Source: an uncultured beta proteobacterium
GTDB taxonomy: Bacteria > Pseudomonadota > Gammaproteobacteria > Burkholderiales > Burkholderiaceae_C
Length of the DNA stretch: 64,000 nt
Assembly (NCBI GenBank): GCA_903828235.1
Contig: CAIKLM010000130.1
Coordinates: forward strand, 62,001 to 126,000
Direction: 5' to 3'
Shown here piece after piece: positions 20,571 through 32,214 of this stretch (its first letter is position 1; each line of letters starts with the position of its first letter). The notes under the pieces were generated by a model. That model made no database searches and was not told the DNA's origin. It saw only the letters and a program-made list of their open reading frames with translations. Both the position numbers and the translations under genes were made by a program.

Positions 20571-20597
20571 CCACGGCTTTCGCTGGCGTCCGCAACG

Positions 20598-21917
20598 TTG
20601 TCCTCGTTCCTGCCCCGGCTGCCGCCCGGCGACCTGCTGCGCGACCCCTCGTACGCACGCCTGTTCGGCTCCATCCTCACCGCCAGCTTCGGCAACCAGG
20701 TGATGATGCTGGCGCTGCCGCTGACCGCGGCGGTGCTGCTGAAGGCCACGCCGCTGCAGATGGGCCTGCTCACGGCCATCGAGTTGCTGCCCTTCCTGCT
20801 GCTGAGCCTGCCCTCGGGCGTGTGGCTCGACCGCGTGCGCAAGCTGCCGGTCTACGTGGTGGGCGAGCTCACCGTGGCAGCCTGCGCCCTCAGCGTGCCG
20901 CTGGCCTGGTGGATGGGCTGGCTGTCCATGCCCTGGCTGTACGTGATCGGCTTCGTCGTCGGCAGCGTGCACACGGTGTCGGGCACGGCGGCGCAGATCG
21001 TGCTCACGCAGGTGGTGCCGCGCAAGCGGCTCGTCGAGGCGCACGCCAAGAACGCGCTGGCCACCTCGGGCGCCGAGGTGCTGGGCCCGGGCCTGGCGGG
21101 GGCGCTCATCAAGGCCTTCGGCGCGCCGCTGGCAATGATCGTCAACGCCGTGCTGCTGATCGGCTCGGCGCTGATCCTCAAGGGCATCCACGTGCACGAG
21201 CGCCGCGAGCCGCGGCCCGGCGGCGGCGACACGCTGGCGCAGTTCTGGCGCGACCTCGTCCTGGGCGTTCGCTTCTGCGCGAACACCCGGTTGCTGGTGG
21301 TGCTGGCCGTGCTGATGGGCGTGTGGCAGATGGCGCACTACGCGGCGCTGGTCGTGCAGATCCTGTTTGCCACGCGCACCCTGGGCCTGAGCGAGCAGGC
21401 CGTGGGGCTGTGCTACATGGGCATGGGCGTGGGCACCATCGTGGGCAGCGTGCTGGGCCGCCGCGTCAGCCTGTCGCTCGGCCCCGGGCCCTGCCTGGTG
21501 GTGGGCTACACGATCACCGGCGTCGGCTGGCTGCTGCTGGCGGTGGCGCCGGCCAACGCGCTGGGCGTGGCGGCCTTCGCGCTGATGCTGATGATGTTCA
21601 CCACGGGTGCGGTGTTCATCTTCATCAACTTCCTGGCGCTGCGCCAGGCCGTGACGCCCGAGCCGCTGCTGGGCCGCATGACGGCCACCATGCGCTGGCT
21701 CACGCTGCTGGCCGCGGGCCCCGGCGCGCTGTTCGGCGGCTGGCTCGGCGAGTACCTGGGGCTGCGCGCGGCCCTGGGCTTCGCGGGCGTGACGACGCTG
21801 GTGCTGGCGCTGGTGGCCTGGCGGCTGCCCATCATCCGCGGGCTTCGCCACCTGCCCCAGCCCGAGCGCGAGAGCGAGTGGCTGGGCATGGAGGCCGACG
21901 TCCGGCCGGCCGGCTGA
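20598..21917 (+). CDS. MFS transporter (enterobactin-exporter/MFS_3-like)
   Basis: This 439-residue membrane protein has about 10-12 hydrophobic segments and the MFS loop 2-3 motif GVWLDRVRKLPV. The duplicated half has GSVLGRRVSLSLG. It resembles the MFS_3 (EntS/tetracycline-like) exporters; the substrate is unknown. The only upstream start compatible with the in-frame stop at 20565 is the TTG at 20598 (the alternative would be a CTG), and no ribosome-binding site is visible, so the exact start is uncertain. The C-terminus is soluble (HLPQPERESEWLGMEADV). It converges with ugpQ across a 21-nt gap that contains a hairpin. Confidence 0.85.
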   Translation: MSSFLPRLPPGDLLRDPSYARLFGSILTASFGNQVMMLALPLTAAVLLKATPLQMGLLTAIELLPFLLLSLPSGVWLDRVRKLPVYVVGELTVAACALSVPLAWWMGWLSMPWLYVIGFVVGSVHTVSGTAAQIVLTQVVPRKRLVEAHAKNALATSGAEVLGPGLAGALIKAFGAPLAMIVNAVLLIGSALILKGIHVHERREPRPGGGDTLAQFWRDLVLGVRFCANTRLLVVLAVLMGVWQMAHYAALVVQILFATRTLGLSEQAVGLCYMGMGVGTIVGSVLGRRVSLSLGPGPCLVVGYTITGVGWLLLAVAPANALGVAAFALMLMMFTTGAVFIFINFLALRQAVTPEPLLGRMTATMRWLTLLAAGPGALFGGWLGEYLGLRAALGFAGVTTLVLALVAWRLPIIRGLRHLPQPERESEWLGMEADVRPAG

Positions 21918-21932
21918 GGGGCCGCGCCGACG
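21915..21932. terminator. Hairpin between convergent MFS and ugpQ genes
   Basis: GGGCCG (21915-21920) and CGGCCC (21927-21932) form a 6-bp stem with a 6-nt loop, almost filling the gap between the two stop codons. No T-run is present. Confidence 0.4.
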
Positions 21933-21938
21933 GCCCGC

Positions 21939-22683
21939 TCAGGCCGTGGGGGCGAGCGCGTCGACGGCGTCGGTGATGATGCTGGACACCCCCAGCTGCA
22001 GCAGCCGCTGCGCCTCGGCGGCGTCGTTGACGGTGTAGCAGGCGCCGTGCAGGCCCAGGGCCTGCAGCCGGCCGGCCAGCGCGGCGTCGAACAGCCGGTG
22101 GTTGGTGACCACGCCGATGCAACCCAGCTGCGCGGCGACGGCCTCCCAGCCCGTCCACAGGGTGTCGAGCAGCAGCGCGCGCGGCACGGCGGGGGCGGCT
22201 TCGAGCGCGCCTTGCAGCGCCTCGGGCTGGAACGAGCTGAACAGCAGCGGGGTGCCACCCGCCGGCCAGTGCGCCGCGCACCAGGCCCCGACGGCGCGGC
22301 CGGTGGCCAGGTCGTGCCCCGGCGTCGGCTTGATCTCGATGTTGAGCGCGAAGCCGTTGCGCTGCACGTAGGCCGCCACCGCGGCCAGGCTGGGCGGGGG
22401 CTCGCCCGCGTACGCGCGCGAATGCCAGCCGCCGGCGTCCAGGCGCGACAGCTCGGCCCAGGGCCGATCGCCTGCGGTGCCGCGCGCGGGCGTGGTGCGC
22501 TTCAGCGTGGCGTCGTGCAGCAGGAAGGGCACGCCGTCGGCGCTGAGCTTCACGTCGCACTCGAAGGCGCGGTAGCCGTGCGCCGCGCCCAGGCGGAAGG
22601 CGGCCAGCGTGTTCTCGGGCGCCAGCTTGCCGGCGCCGCGGTGCGCGATCCAGCGCGGCAGTGGCCAGGGGGTGTGCGCGAGC

Positions 22684-22691
<8 letters not shown>
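21939..22691 (-). CDS. ugpQ: Glycerophosphodiester phosphodiesterase UgpQ
   Basis: UgpQ hydrolyses glycerophosphodiesters to sn-glycerol 3-phosphate and an alcohol in the cytoplasm. The 250-residue protein has the GDPD motifs: [19 protein letters not shown] (catalytic His17, substrate Arg18), [22 protein letters not shown] (second His), NIEIKP and TDAVDAL at the end. No signal peptide is present, which fits cytosolic UgpQ rather than periplasmic GlpQ. It overlaps ugpC by 8 nt and is the last gene of ugpBAECQ, tying G3P-diester uptake to hydrolysis. Confidence 0.95.
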
Positions 22692-23751
<1,060 letters not shown>

Positions 23752-23757
23752 GCTGGC

Positions 23758-24615
23758 CTATTTCTCCGTGTCCACCAGGCCCTTGACGAACCAGCGCTGC
23801 ATCAGCAGCACCACCAGGGCCGGCGGGATCATGGCCAGCATGGCGGTGGCCATGACGGCGTTCCATTCGGTGGCCGCGTCGCCTCCGGAGATCATGCGCT
23901 TGATCCCCATCACGATGGGGTACATGCTCTCGTCGGTGGTCACGAGCAGCGGCCACAGGTACTGGTTCCAGCCGTAGATGAACTGGATGACGAACAGCGC
24001 TGCGATGCTGGTGGCGCTCAGCGGCAGCAGCACGTCCTTGAAGAATCGCAGCGGCCCGGCGCCGTCGATGCGCGCGGCCTCCACCAGCTCGTCGGGCACG
24101 GTCAGGAAGAACTGGCGGAACAGGAAGGTGGCCGTGGCGCTGGCGATCAGCGGGATCGTCAGGCCGGCGTAGCTGTCGAGCATGCCCAGGTCGGCCACCA
24201 CCTCGTAGGTCGGCCCGATGCGCACCTCCACGGGCAGCATCAGCGTCAGGAAGATCATCCAGAACACCAGCGTGCGGCCGGGGAAGCGGAAGTACACCAC
24301 CGCGAAGGCCGACAGCAGCGAGATCGTGATCTTGCCCACGGCGATGATCAGCGCGCTCACCAGGCTCACCGTCAGCATGGGCGCGGCGGGCGCCAGGCGG
24401 CTGCCGTAGGCCGTCTGGCCTCCGAACAGCGCCAGGCGGTAGCTCTCGAGCATGTTGTCGCCGGGTAGCAGCGACATCGGCACGTTTTGCACGATCTGCT
24501 CCGCCGTCTGCGTGCTGGCGACGAAGGTCAGGTACACCGGGAAGGCCACGATGACCACGCCCAGCAGCAGCACCAGGTGCGATAGGGTGTCGGCGAGGCG
24601 ACGGTTCTCGACCAT
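23758..24615 (-). CDS. ugpE: sn-glycerol-3-phosphate ABC transporter permease UgpE
   Basis: This is a 285-residue inner-membrane permease with six transmembrane segments. The EAA loop is [24 protein letters not shown], which docks on the ATPase. The ATG at 24615 was chosen because it overlaps the ugpA stop by one base (TGATG) and begins with a normal N-terminus ([21 protein letters not shown]). A much longer open frame upstream is antisense to ugpA coding and not real. It pairs with UgpA to form the membrane channel. Confidence 0.95.
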   Translation of the reverse strand: MVENRRLADTLSHLVLLLGVVIVAFPVYLTFVASTQTAEQIVQNVPMSLLPGDNMLESYRLALFGGQTAYGSRLAPAAPMLTVSLVSALIIAVGKITISLLSAFAVVYFRFPGRTLVFWMIFLTLMLPVEVRIGPTYEVVADLGMLDSYAGLTIPLIASATATFLFRQFFLTVPDELVEAARIDGAGPLRFFKDVLLPLSATSIAALFVIQFIYGWNQYLWPLLVTTDESMYPIVMGIKRMISGGDAATEWNAVMATAMLAMIPPALVVLLMQRWFVKGLVDTEK

Positions 24616-25502
24616 CAATAGTTCACCTTGCGCTCGACGTAGCGGAACTGCACCACCGTCAGCGCCACCACGATGACCATCAGCACCACGCTCTGCGCGG
24701 CGCTGCCGCCGAGGTCTAGCGCCTTGAAGCCGTCGTAGTAGAGCTTGTAGACGAGGATGGAGGTCTCCTTGCCCGGGCCGCCTTCGGTGGCAGCGTCGAC
24801 GATGGCGAAGGTGTCGAAGAACGCGTAGACGATGTTGATCACGAGAAGGAAGAAGCTCGTGGGCGTGAGCAGCGGGAACTGCACCGTCCAGAAGCGCCGC
24901 CAGGGGCCGGCGCCGTCGATGGCGGCGGCCTCGATCAGGCTCTTGGGGATGCTCTGCAGCCCCGCGAGGAAGAAGAGGAAGTTGTACGAGATCTGCTTCC
25001 ACACGGCGGCCATCACGATGAGCGTCATCGCGTGGTCGCCGTCGAGCAGGTGGTTCCAGTCGACGCCGGCCTGGCGCAGCCAGAAGCTCACGACCCCGAT
25101 GGACGGCGCGAACATGAACAGCCAAAGCACGCCGGCGATCGCAGGCGCCACGGCGTAGGGCCAGACCAGCAGCGTCTTGTAGGCCATGGCGCCGCGGATC
25201 ACGCGGTCGGCCATCACCGCCAGCAGCAGCGAGATGACCAGGCCCGACACCGCCACCAGCAGCGAGAACACGGCCGTGGTGTGGAACGACGCGAGGTAGC
25301 TCTCGTCGTGCCAGAGGCGGCGGAAGTTCTCAAGGCCGACGTACTCAACGCTGGTGCCGAAGGCGTCGGACTGCAGCACGCTCTGGTGCAGCGCCTGCGC
25401 CGCCGGCCAGAAGAAGAACACCAGCACGACGGCCAGCTGCGGGCCCACCAGGACCCACGGCAGCCACCAGCTGCGGAAGCGGACGCGCTTTTCTACCGCC
25501 AA
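24615..25502 (-). CDS. ugpA: sn-glycerol-3-phosphate ABC transporter permease UgpA
   Basis: This is a 295-residue permease with six transmembrane segments and the EAA motif [25 protein letters not shown]. The start is a TTG at 25502 ([16 protein letters not shown]); no in-frame ATG occurs until deep in the protein, and the frame upstream lacks family similarity. A TTG start with a weak CAGGCGG upstream suggests modest translation. It is separated from ugpB by about 100 nt that contain a 20-bp palindrome (25533-25552), so permease expression may be lower than that of the binding protein. Confidence 0.93.
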   Translation of the reverse strand: MAVEKRVRFRSWWLPWVLVGPQLAVVLVFFFWPAAQALHQSVLQSDAFGTSVEYVGLENFRRLWHDESYLASFHTTAVFSLLVAVSGLVISLLLAVMADRVIRGAMAYKTLLVWPYAVAPAIAGVLWLFMFAPSIGVVSFWLRQAGVDWNHLLDGDHAMTLIVMAAVWKQISYNFLFFLAGLQSIPKSLIEAAAIDGAGPWRRFWTVQFPLLTPTSFFLLVINIVYAFFDTFAIVDAATEGGPGKETSILVYKLYYDGFKALDLGGSAAQSVVLMVIVVALTVVQFRYVERKVNY

Positions 25503-25532
25503 GATGCCGCCTGCTCCAGCGCCGGACGAAAG

Positions 25533-25552
25533 CCCCGCCCCGCGGGGCGGGG
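25533..25552. repeat. Perfect 20-bp GC palindrome between ugpB and ugpA
   Basis: CCCCGCCCC-GC-GGGGCGGGG is a perfect palindrome, able to form a 9-bp stem in the ugpB-ugpA intercistronic mRNA. It is followed on the plus strand by GA-GGGGACCGGGGAGGGG repeats. Such hairpins between a binding-protein gene and its permease genes often protect the upstream mRNA or attenuate downstream expression. Confidence 0.6.
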
Positions 25553-25602
25553 AGGGGACCGGGGAGGGGTGTCCAATGGACCGCCGCGGGCCCGCAAGGG
25601 CC

Positions 25603-26910
25603 TCAGCCCTTGTTGGCCTTCTCGAAGCGCTCGAGCTGCTCGTCGCCGCGCTTCTTGATGTCGGCCAGCGCGTCCTTGGCGCTCTTCTTGCCGGCCCACA
25701 CCTGCTCGAGCTCCTCGTCGACGATGGTGCGGATCTGCACGAAGTTGCCCAGGCGGATGCCGCGCGACTTGTCGGTGGTCTTGCGGATCATCTGCGTGAC
25801 GCTGACGTCGGTGCCGGGGTTCTGCTTGTAGAAGCCGCTCTTCTCGGTGATGCCGAAGGCCCCCGCGGTGATGGGCAGGTAGCCGGTGGCCTGGTGGCTC
25901 TTGGCCTGCACGTTGGCGTCGGACAGGAACTGGAAGAACGCCGCCACGCCCTTGTACTCGTCGGGCTTCTTGCCGCTCATCACCCACAGGCTGGCGCCAC
26001 CGATGACCGTGTTCTGCGGCGCGCCGGGCACGTCGGGGTAGTAGGGCAGGGTGCTGATGCCCGACGCGAAGCGGGCGTTGCGCTTGATGTTGCCGTACAG
26101 CGCCGAGCTGCCGGTGGTCATGGCGCACTCGCCGCTGACGAAGGTGGCGTCGGCGGCGTTGTTGCGGCCCTTGTAGACGAACAGGCCCTGCTGCGCCATG
26201 TTGGCGAGGTTCTCGATGTGGCGCTGGTGCAGCGGCGTGTTGATGGCCAGTCGCGTCCCCAGACCGTTGAAGCCGTTGCGCAGCGTCGCGAACTCCACGT
26301 TGTGCCAGGCGCTGAAGCTCTCGAGCTGCGTCCAGCTCTGCCAGCTGGTCGTGAAGGGGCACTTGTGGCCGTTGGCCTTCAGGCTGGCCGCGGCGCGCAC
26401 CACCTCGGGCCAGGTGGTGGGCGGCCTCTCGGGGTCGAGGCCGGCGGCCTTGAAGGCGTCCTTGTTGTAGTGAAAGACGGTGGTGCTGCTGTTGAACGGC
26501 AGGCTCAGCATTTGGCCGTTTGGTGCAGTGTAGTAGCCGGCGACGGCGGGCACGTAGGAGGCCGGGTCGAACGGCAGACCTGCTTCCTTCATGAGCGTGG
26601 CCACGGGCTTGATGGCGCTCTTGCTGGCCATCATGGTTGCGGTGCCGACCTCGAAGACCTGCAGCACGTGCGGCGCGTTGCCGGCGCGGAACGCGGCGAT
26701 GGCGGCCGACATCGACTCGGGGTAGGTGCCCTTGAAGACCGGCGTCACCTTGTAGGTCTTCTGGCTGGCGTTGAAGTCGTTGGCCAAGCCGTTGACCCAC
26801 TCGCCGAGCGCACCGCTCATCGAGTGCCAGAAAGTGACCTCGGTCTGGGCCTGCACGGGTAGGGCCAGCGCGGCAGCCAGTGCGCCCGCGCTCAACAGGA
26901 ACTTGTTCAT
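25603..26910 (-). CDS. ugpB: sn-glycerol-3-phosphate ABC transporter substrate-binding protein UgpB
   Basis: This 435-residue periplasmic binding protein captures G3P and glycerophosphodiesters. Its signal peptide is [21 protein letters not shown]. Family motifs are [48 protein letters not shown] and [12 protein letters not shown]. The ATG at 26910 has AGGAG at 26920-26916, 5 nt upstream. It is the first gene of ugpBAECQ and is divergent from the large FAD/Fe-S oxidoreductase; 132 nt between them must hold both promoters. No Pho box with two clear CTGTCAT-type repeats was identified. Confidence 0.95.
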   Translation of the reverse strand: MNKFLLSAGALAAALALPVQAQTEVTFWHSMSGALGEWVNGLANDFNASQKTYKVTPVFKGTYPESMSAAIAAFRAGNAPHVLQVFEVGTATMMASKSAIKPVATLMKEAGLPFDPASYVPAVAGYYTAPNGQMLSLPFNSSTTVFHYNKDAFKAAGLDPERPPTTWPEVVRAAASLKANGHKCPFTTSWQSWTQLESFSAWHNVEFATLRNGFNGLGTRLAINTPLHQRHIENLANMAQQGLFVYKGRNNAADATFVSGECAMTTGSSALYGNIKRNARFASGISTLPYYPDVPGAPQNTVIGGASLWVMSGKKPDEYKGVAAFFQFLSDANVQAKSHQATGYLPITAGAFGITEKSGFYKQNPGTDVSVTQMIRKTTDKSRGIRLGNFVQIRTIVDEELEQVWAGKKSAKDALADIKKRGDEQLERFEKANKG

Positions 26911-27042
26911 CGTCTCTCCTCGACAGGATCGTGGCCGCTGGCGGCCGGAACCCGGCAGTCTGTCCCGGGTTTGTGACACTCCCGTTTCTGTCATGCCCGG
27001 GGGTGCCCATACAAGCGGGTTTGCCAAGGGGGCTGCGGTAGC

Positions 27043-30000
27043 ATGAGCAAATACCCTATGAATGCGCCCCTCCCGACCCTGGCCACGCACCCAGCCGATG
27101 TGGCGCGCGCGCCGCAGCACGCTGCGTCCGAGCCCGCTGCCGACGCCGTCCGGCTGCGCGAGATCCCCTACAACTACACCTCGTTCTCCGACCGCGAGAT
27201 CGTGATCCGGCTGCTCGGGCGCCGGGCCTGGGAGATCCTGCAGCAGCTGCGCGAGGAGCGCCGCACCGGCCGCAGCGCGCGCATGCTCTACGAGGTGCTC
27301 GGCGACATCTGGGTCGTGCAGCGCAACCCCTACCTCGAGGACGACCTGCTCGAGAACCCCAAGCGGCGGCAGCTGCTGATCGACGCGCTGCACCACCGCC
27401 TGGCCGAGGTGGCCCGCCGCCGCACGCCCGCCGACGACGCCGCACGCGACGCCCTGGTGGGCGAGCTGCTGGCCGCCGCGCGCGCCGCGGTCGAGGCCTT
27501 CGCGGCGCGCTTCCGTGAGGTCTGGGACCTGCGCAAGGCCACGCGCCGCGTGCTGGGCCGCGCCACCGCCAAGGACAACATCAAGTTCGACGGCCTCAGC
27601 CGCGTCAGCCACGTGACCGACGCGACCGACTGGCGCGTCGAATACCCCTTCGTCGTGCTCACGCCCGACTCCGAGGCCGAGATGGCCGCGCTGGTGGCCG
27701 GCTGCGTCGAGCTGGGCCTGACCATCATCCCGCGCGGCGGCGGCACCGGCTACACCGGCGGCGCCGTGCCGCTGACGTGGAAGAGCGCCGTCATCAACAC
27801 CGAGAAGCTCGAGGCCATGAGCGAGGTGGAGATGGTGTCGCTGCCCGGCCTGCCCCACCCCGTGGCCACGGTGTTCAGCGAGGCCGGCGTCGTCACGCAG
27901 CGCGTGGCCGATGCCGCCGAGCGCGCGGGCTACGTCTTCGCGGTGGACCCTACCAGCGCCGAGGCCAGCTGCATCGGCGGCAACATCGCCATGAACGCCG
28001 GCGGCAAGAAGGCCGTGCTGTGGGGCACCGCGCTCGACAACCTCGCGAGCTGGAAGATGGTCACGCCCCAGGCCACCTGGCTGGAGGTGGTGCGCCTGGA
28101 CCACAACCTGGGCAAGATCCACGACGCGCCGGTGGCCAGCTTCGAGCTGCGCCACTTCGATGCCACGGGCCGCAAGCTCGAGCGCACCGAGCGCCTGGAC
28201 ATCCCCGGCTCGGCCTTCCGCAAGGAGGGCCTGGGCAAGGACGTCACCGACAAGTTCCTCGCCGGCCTGCCGGGCATCCAGAAGGAAGGCTGCGACGGCC
28301 TCATCACCAGCGCGCGCTGGATCGTGCACCGCATGCCGCAGGCCGTGCGCACGGTGTGCCTGGAGTTCTTCGGCAACGCGCGCGAGGCCGTGCCCAGCAT
28401 CGTCGAGATCAAGGACTACCTGTTCTCGCTGCGCGACCAGGGCGTGCTGCTGGCCGGGCTGGAGCACCTGGACGACCGCTACCTCAAGGCCGTGGGCTAC
28501 GCCACCAAGAGCAAGCGCGCGGTGGCGGCCGGGGCGCGCTCGGGGCTGCCCAAGATGGTGCTGATCGGCGACATCGTCGGCGACGACGAGGCCGCGGTGG
28601 CGCGCGCCACCAGCGAGGTGGTGCGCATCGCCAACTCGCGCCACGGCGAGGGCTTCGTGGCCGTCAGCGCCGACGCACGCAAGAAGTTCTGGCTCGACCG
28701 CAAGCGCACGGCCGCCATCGCCCGCCACACCAACGCCTTCAAGATCAACGAGGACGTGGTGATCCCGCTGCCGCGCATGGGCGAGTACACCGAGGGCATC
28801 GAGCGCATCAACATCGAGCTGAGCCTGCGAAACAAGCTCGAGCTGGTCGATGCGCTGGAGGCGATGTTCCGCCGCGGGCGCCTGCCCCTGGGCCGCGGCG
28901 GCGACGCGCAGGAGATCCCCGGCGCCGAGCTGCTGGAAGACCGCGTGCAGCAGGCGCTGCACCTGCTGGCCGAGGTGCGCGGCCTTTGGCGGCACTGGCT
29001 CGAGGGCCTGGACGTGCCGCAGCCGAGCGACGACGGCACCCCCGGCGAGACCTTCTTCGCGCAGCTGCAGGACTGGCGGCTGCGCGCCAGCTGGAAGCAG
29101 CAGATCCTGCGGCCGCTGCAGCAGATCTTCGCCGGCAGCGCCTTCAAGCCGCTGCTCGACGAGTGCCAGCGCATCCACGGCGAGGTGCTGCGCGGCCGCG
29201 TCTGGGTGGCGCTGCACATGCACGCCGGCGACGGCAACGTGCACACCAACATCCCCGTCAACAGCGACAACTACGCCATGCTGCAGACGGCCCACGAGGC
29301 GGTGGGCCGCATCATGGCGCTGGCGCGGCGGCTCGGCGGCGTCATCAGCGGCGAGCACGGCATCGGCATCACCAAGCTGGAGTTCCTGTCCGACGACGAG
29401 CTGGCGTCGTTCGCGGACTACAAGCGCCGCATCGACCCCGAGGGCCGCTTCAACAAGGGCAAGCTGCTGCGCGGTGCCACCGACGGTGCCTGGGCCGCCG
29501 ACCTGTCGGCCGCCTACACGCCGAGCTTCGGGCTGATGGGCCACGAGTCGCTGATCATGCAGCAGAGCGACATCGGCGCCATCTCCGACAGCATCAAGGA
29601 CTGCCTGCGCTGCGGCAAGTGCAAGCCCGTGTGCGCGACGCACGTGCCGCGCGCCAACCTGCTGTACAGCCCCCGCAACAAGATCCTGGCCACCTCGCTG
29701 CTGATCGAGGCCTTCCTGTACGAGGAGCAGACGCGCCGCGGCGTCAGCATCCGGCACTGGGAGGAGTTCGAGGACGTCGCCGACCACTGCACCGTGTGCC
29801 ACAAGTGCGAGAGCCCGTGCCCGGTGAAGATCGACTTCGGCGACGTCACCATGAACATGCGCAACCTGCTGCGCAAGATGGGCCGCAAGAGCTTCCGGCC
29901 CGGCAATGCGGCGGCGATGGTGTTCCTCAACGCCACCAACCCCGAGGCCATCAAGCTGATGCGCAAGGGGATGGTGGACGTCGGCTTCAAGGCGCAGCGC

Positions 30001-31035
30001 TTCCTGAACGGCCTGCTCAAGCCGCTGGCCAAGGCGCAGACGGCGCGCCCGCCGGCCACGCGGGGCGCGGCGCCGGTGAAGGAGCAGGTCATCCACTTCA
30101 TCAACAAGAAGATGCCGGGTGGGCTGCCGAAGCGCACCGCACGCGCGCTGCTGGACATCGAGGACCGCGACTACGTGCCGATCATCCGCAACCCGGCCGC
30201 CACCGCGGCCGATTCGGAGGCGGTGTTCTACTTCCCCGGCTGCGGCTCCGAGCGGCTGTTCAGCCAGGTCGGCCTGGCCACGCAGGCCATGCTGTGGCAC
30301 GCCGGCGTGCAGACGGTGCTGCCGCCAGGCTACCTGTGCTGCGGCTACCCGCAGCGCGGCAGCGGGCAGTTCGACAAGGCCGAGAAGATCATCACCGACA
30401 ACCGCGTGCTGTTCCACCGCGTGGCCAACACGCTGAACTACCTCGACATCAAGACGGTGGTGGTGAGCTGCGGCACCTGCTTCGACCAGCTGCAGGGCTA
30501 CGAGTTCGACAAGATCTTCCCCGGCTGCCGCATCGTCGACATCCACGAGTTCCTGCTCGAGAAGGGCATCCGGCTCGAAGACCACACGGCGGGCTACCTC
30601 TACCACGACCCCTGCCACAGCCCCATGAAGCAGCAGGAGCCGATGAAGACGGTCAAGGCGCTGGTGGGCGACAACGTCGTCAAGAGCGAGCGCTGCTGCG
30701 GCGAGAGCGGCACGCTGGGCGTGACGCGGCCCGACATCAGCACGCAGGTGCGCTTCCGCAAGGAAGAGGAGCTGCGCAAGGGCGAGAAGACGCTGCGCGA
30801 GAAGCTCGCCGCCCGGCCCGAGGTGAGCCACGCGGCCAGGGCCAACGTCAAGATCCTCACCAGCTGCCCGAGCTGCCTGCAGGGCCTGAAGCGCTACGAG
30901 GACGACCTCACCAACGGCCTGCTCGAGGCCGACTACATCGTGGTGGAGATGGCCCGCGTGATGCTTGGTGAGGACTGGCTACAGGCTTATGTGGCCAGGG
31001 CCAATGCGGGCGGCATCGAGCGCGTGCTGGTTTAA
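27043..31035 (+). CDS. Giant FAD-linked oxidase / Fe-S (GlcD-GlcF-like) fusion with DUF3683 domain
   Basis: This is a 1330-residue multi-domain oxidoreductase. Residues about 35-140 match the DUF3683 N-terminal domain. A PCMH-type FAD-binding domain follows (about 205-420: [33 protein letters not shown]), then the FAD-oxidase C-terminal domain (to about 830: [28 protein letters not shown]). Two 4Fe-4S motifs come next, [11 protein letters not shown] (from Cys854) and [12 protein letters not shown] (from Cys916). Two CCG-type cysteine domains end the protein, [10 protein letters not shown] (from Cys1099) and CCGESGTLG (near 1218). The layout joins GlcD and GlcF functions in one chain, so oxidation of a 2-hydroxy acid such as D-lactate or glycolate is likely but the substrate is not known. 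ATG at 27043 or at 27058 could be the start. It lies upstream of DUF971 and ubiE, as in other Burkholderiales. Confidence 0.9.
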   Translation: MSKYPMNAPLPTLATHPADVARAPQHAASEPAADAVRLREIPYNYTSFSDREIVIRLLGRRAWEILQQLREERRTGRSARMLYEVLGDIWVVQRNPYLEDDLLENPKRRQLLIDALHHRLAEVARRRTPADDAARDALVGELLAAARAAVEAFAARFREVWDLRKATRRVLGRATAKDNIKFDGLSRVSHVTDATDWRVEYPFVVLTPDSEAEMAALVAGCVELGLTIIPRGGGTGYTGGAVPLTWKSAVINTEKLEAMSEVEMVSLPGLPHPVATVFSEAGVVTQRVADAAERAGYVFAVDPTSAEASCIGGNIAMNAGGKKAVLWGTALDNLASWKMVTPQATWLEVVRLDHNLGKIHDAPVASFELRHFDATGRKLERTERLDIPGSAFRKEGLGKDVTDKFLAGLPGIQKEGCDGLITSARWIVHRMPQAVRTVCLEFFGNAREAVPSIVEIKDYLFSLRDQGVLLAGLEHLDDRYLKAVGYATKSKRAVAAGARSGLPKMVLIGDIVGDDEAAVARATSEVVRIANSRHGEGFVAVSADARKKFWLDRKRTAAIARHTNAFKINEDVVIPLPRMGEYTEGIERINIELSLRNKLELVDALEAMFRRGRLPLGRGGDAQEIPGAELLEDRVQQALHLLAEVRGLWRHWLEGLDVPQPSDDGTPGETFFAQLQDWRLRASWKQQILRPLQQIFAGSAFKPLLDECQRIHGEVLRGRVWVALHMHAGDGNVHTNIPVNSDNYAMLQTAHEAVGRIMALARRLGGVISGEHGIGITKLEFLSDDELASFADYKRRIDPEGRFNKGKLLRGATDGAWAADLSAAYTPSFGLMGHESLIMQQSDIGAISDSIKDCLRCGKCKPVCATHVPRANLLYSPRNKILATSLLIEAFLYEEQTRRGVSIRHWEEFEDVADHCTVCHKCESPCPVKIDFGDVTMNMRNLLRKMGRKSFRPGNAAAMVFLNATNPEAIKLMRKGMVDVGFKAQRFLNGLLKPLAKAQTARPPATRGAAPVKEQVIHFINKKMPGGLPKRTARALLDIEDRDYVPIIRNPAATAADSEAVFYFPGCGSERLFSQVGLATQAMLWHAGVQTVLPPGYLCCGYPQRGSGQFDKAEKIITDNRVLFHRVANTLNYLDIKTVVVSCGTCFDQLQGYEFDKIFPGCRIVDIHEFLLEKGIRLEDHTAGYLYHDPCHSPMKQQEPMKTVKALVGDNVVKSERCCGESGTLGVTRPDISTQVRFRKEEELRKGEKTLREKLAARPEVSHAARANVKILTSCPSCLQGLKRYEDDLTNGLLEADYIVVEMARVMLGEDWLQAYVARANAGGIERVLV

Positions 31036-31036
31036 T
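31031..31036 (+). promoter_or_regulatory. -10-like hexamer 6 nt before the DUF971 ATG
   Basis: TTTAAT (5 of 6 to TATAAT) spans the stop codon of the preceding gene and ends 6 nt before the ATG at 31043. GAGG is present but only 1 nt from the ATG, too close to serve as a Shine-Dalgarno. Confidence 0.3.
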
Positions 31037-31042
31037 CGAGGC

Positions 31043-31456
31043 ATGCAGTCCCAGGCCCAGGCCCCAGCCGTCCCCACGGCCATCACCGTGCACCAGGCCT
31101 CGCGCGTGCTGGAGGTGGCCTTCGACGACGGGGCGTGCTTCCGGATCCCCTTCGAGTTGATGCGGGTGTACTCGCCCTCCGCCGAGGTGCAGGGCCACGG
31201 CCCCGGCCAGGAGGTGCTGCAGACCGGCAAGCGCGGGGTGGGCATCACCGACATCCAGCCCGTGGGTCATTACGGCGTGCAGCCGCGCTTCTCCGACGGG
31301 CACGACAGCGGCATCTTCAGCTGGGCCTACCTGTATCGCCTGGGCCGCGACGAGGCGGCGCTGTGGCGCCAGTACGAGGAACGCCTCGCCGCCGCCGGCC
31401 GCTCGCGCGACGAACCCACGCTGGTGGCGGCCGGCGGTGCCTGCGGCCATCACTGA
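31043..31456 (+). CDS. DUF971 / gamma-butyrobetaine hydroxylase N-terminal-like protein
   Basis: This is a 137-residue single-domain protein of the GBBH-like N-terminal (DUF971) family. It shows the typical beta-rich motif series [65 protein letters not shown] and YLYRLGRDE. In Proteobacteria the stand-alone domain commonly lies next to ubiE, but its molecular role is unsettled; a Zn or Fe-S-related function has been proposed for relatives. The ATG at 31043 gives the family N-terminus. The last residues GGACGHH carry Cys and two His and could bind metal. It precedes ubiE by 14 nt. Confidence 0.88.
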   Translation: MQSQAQAPAVPTAITVHQASRVLEVAFDDGACFRIPFELMRVYSPSAEVQGHGPGQEVLQTGKRGVGITDIQPVGHYGVQPRFSDGHDSGIFSWAYLYRLGRDEAALWRQYEERLAAAGRSRDEPTLVAAGGACGHH

Positions 31457-31470
31457 TAAGCGGTTCCACC

Positions 31471-32214
31471 ATGGCGCAGACGCACTTCGGCTACCAGACC
31501 ATCGACGAGGCCGAAAAGGCGTCGCGCGTCCGCGGCGTGTTCGACAGCGTCGCCGCGAAGTACGACGTCATGAACGACGTGCTGTCGTTCGGCCTGCACC
31601 GCGCCTGGAAGGCCTACACCGTGGCCGTGGCCGACGTGCGCCCCGGCATGCAGATCCTGGACATCGCCGGCGGCACCGGCGACCTTGCCCGCGCCTTCGC
31701 CTGGCGAGCGGGCCCCACGGGCTGCGTCGTGCTCACCGACATCAACCAGGCCATGCTCACCGTGGGCCGCGACCGCCTGCTCGACGAAGGCCTGGCGCTG
31801 CCGACGATGGTCTGCGACGCCGAGCACCTGCCGTTTCCCACGGGCTCGGCCGGCGCCGGTTTCGACCGCGTCAGCGTGGCCTTCGGCCTGCGCAACATGA
31901 CGCACAAGGAGGCCGCGCTGGCCGAGATGGCGCGGGTGCTCCGGCCGGGCGGTCGGCTGCTGGTGCTGGAGTTCTCCACGCCCGCGCCGCTGCTGCGCAA
32001 GCCCTACGACTGGTACTCGTTCGGCTTCATGCCGCTGATGGGCAAGCTGGTGGCCGGTGATGCCGAGAGCTACCGCTACCTGGCCGAGAGCATCCGCATG
32101 CACCCCGACCAGGCCACGCTGAAGGCCATGATGCAGCAGGCGGGCTTCGGCCACGTCGACGTGCACAGCCTGGCCGGCGGCATCGTTGCCCTCCACGTGG
32201 GGATCAAGTGCTGA
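31471..32214 (+). CDS. ubiE: Ubiquinone/menaquinone biosynthesis C-methyltransferase UbiE
   Basis: UbiE methylates the ring of demethylmenaquinol and the 2-polyprenyl-6-methoxy-1,4-benzoquinol intermediate, using SAM. The 247-residue protein has the family motifs: [29 protein letters not shown], the SAM-binding motif [11 protein letters not shown], motif [17 protein letters not shown] and [13 protein letters not shown]. The ATG at 31471 is the family start. The stop overlaps the GTG start of the Tim44-domain gene by 7 nt. Confidence 0.97.
   Translation: MAQTHFGYQTIDEAEKASRVRGVFDSVAAKYDVMNDVLSFGLHRAWKAYTVAVADVRPGMQILDIAGGTGDLARAFAWRAGPTGCVVLTDINQAMLTVGRDRLLDEGLALPTMVCDAEHLPFPTGSAGAGFDRVSVAFGLRNMTHKEAALAEMARVLRPGGRLLVLEFSTPAPLLRKPYDWYSFGFMPLMGKLVAGDAESYRYLAESIRMHPDQATLKAMMQQAGFGHVDVHSLAGGIVALHVGIKC

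Noticed and set aside
19842-21851. A 669-codon minus-strand frame opposite the MFS gene
   Set aside because: His/Arg/Gln-rich shadow of the MFS coding frame; the MFS protein has coherent membrane segments and family motifs.
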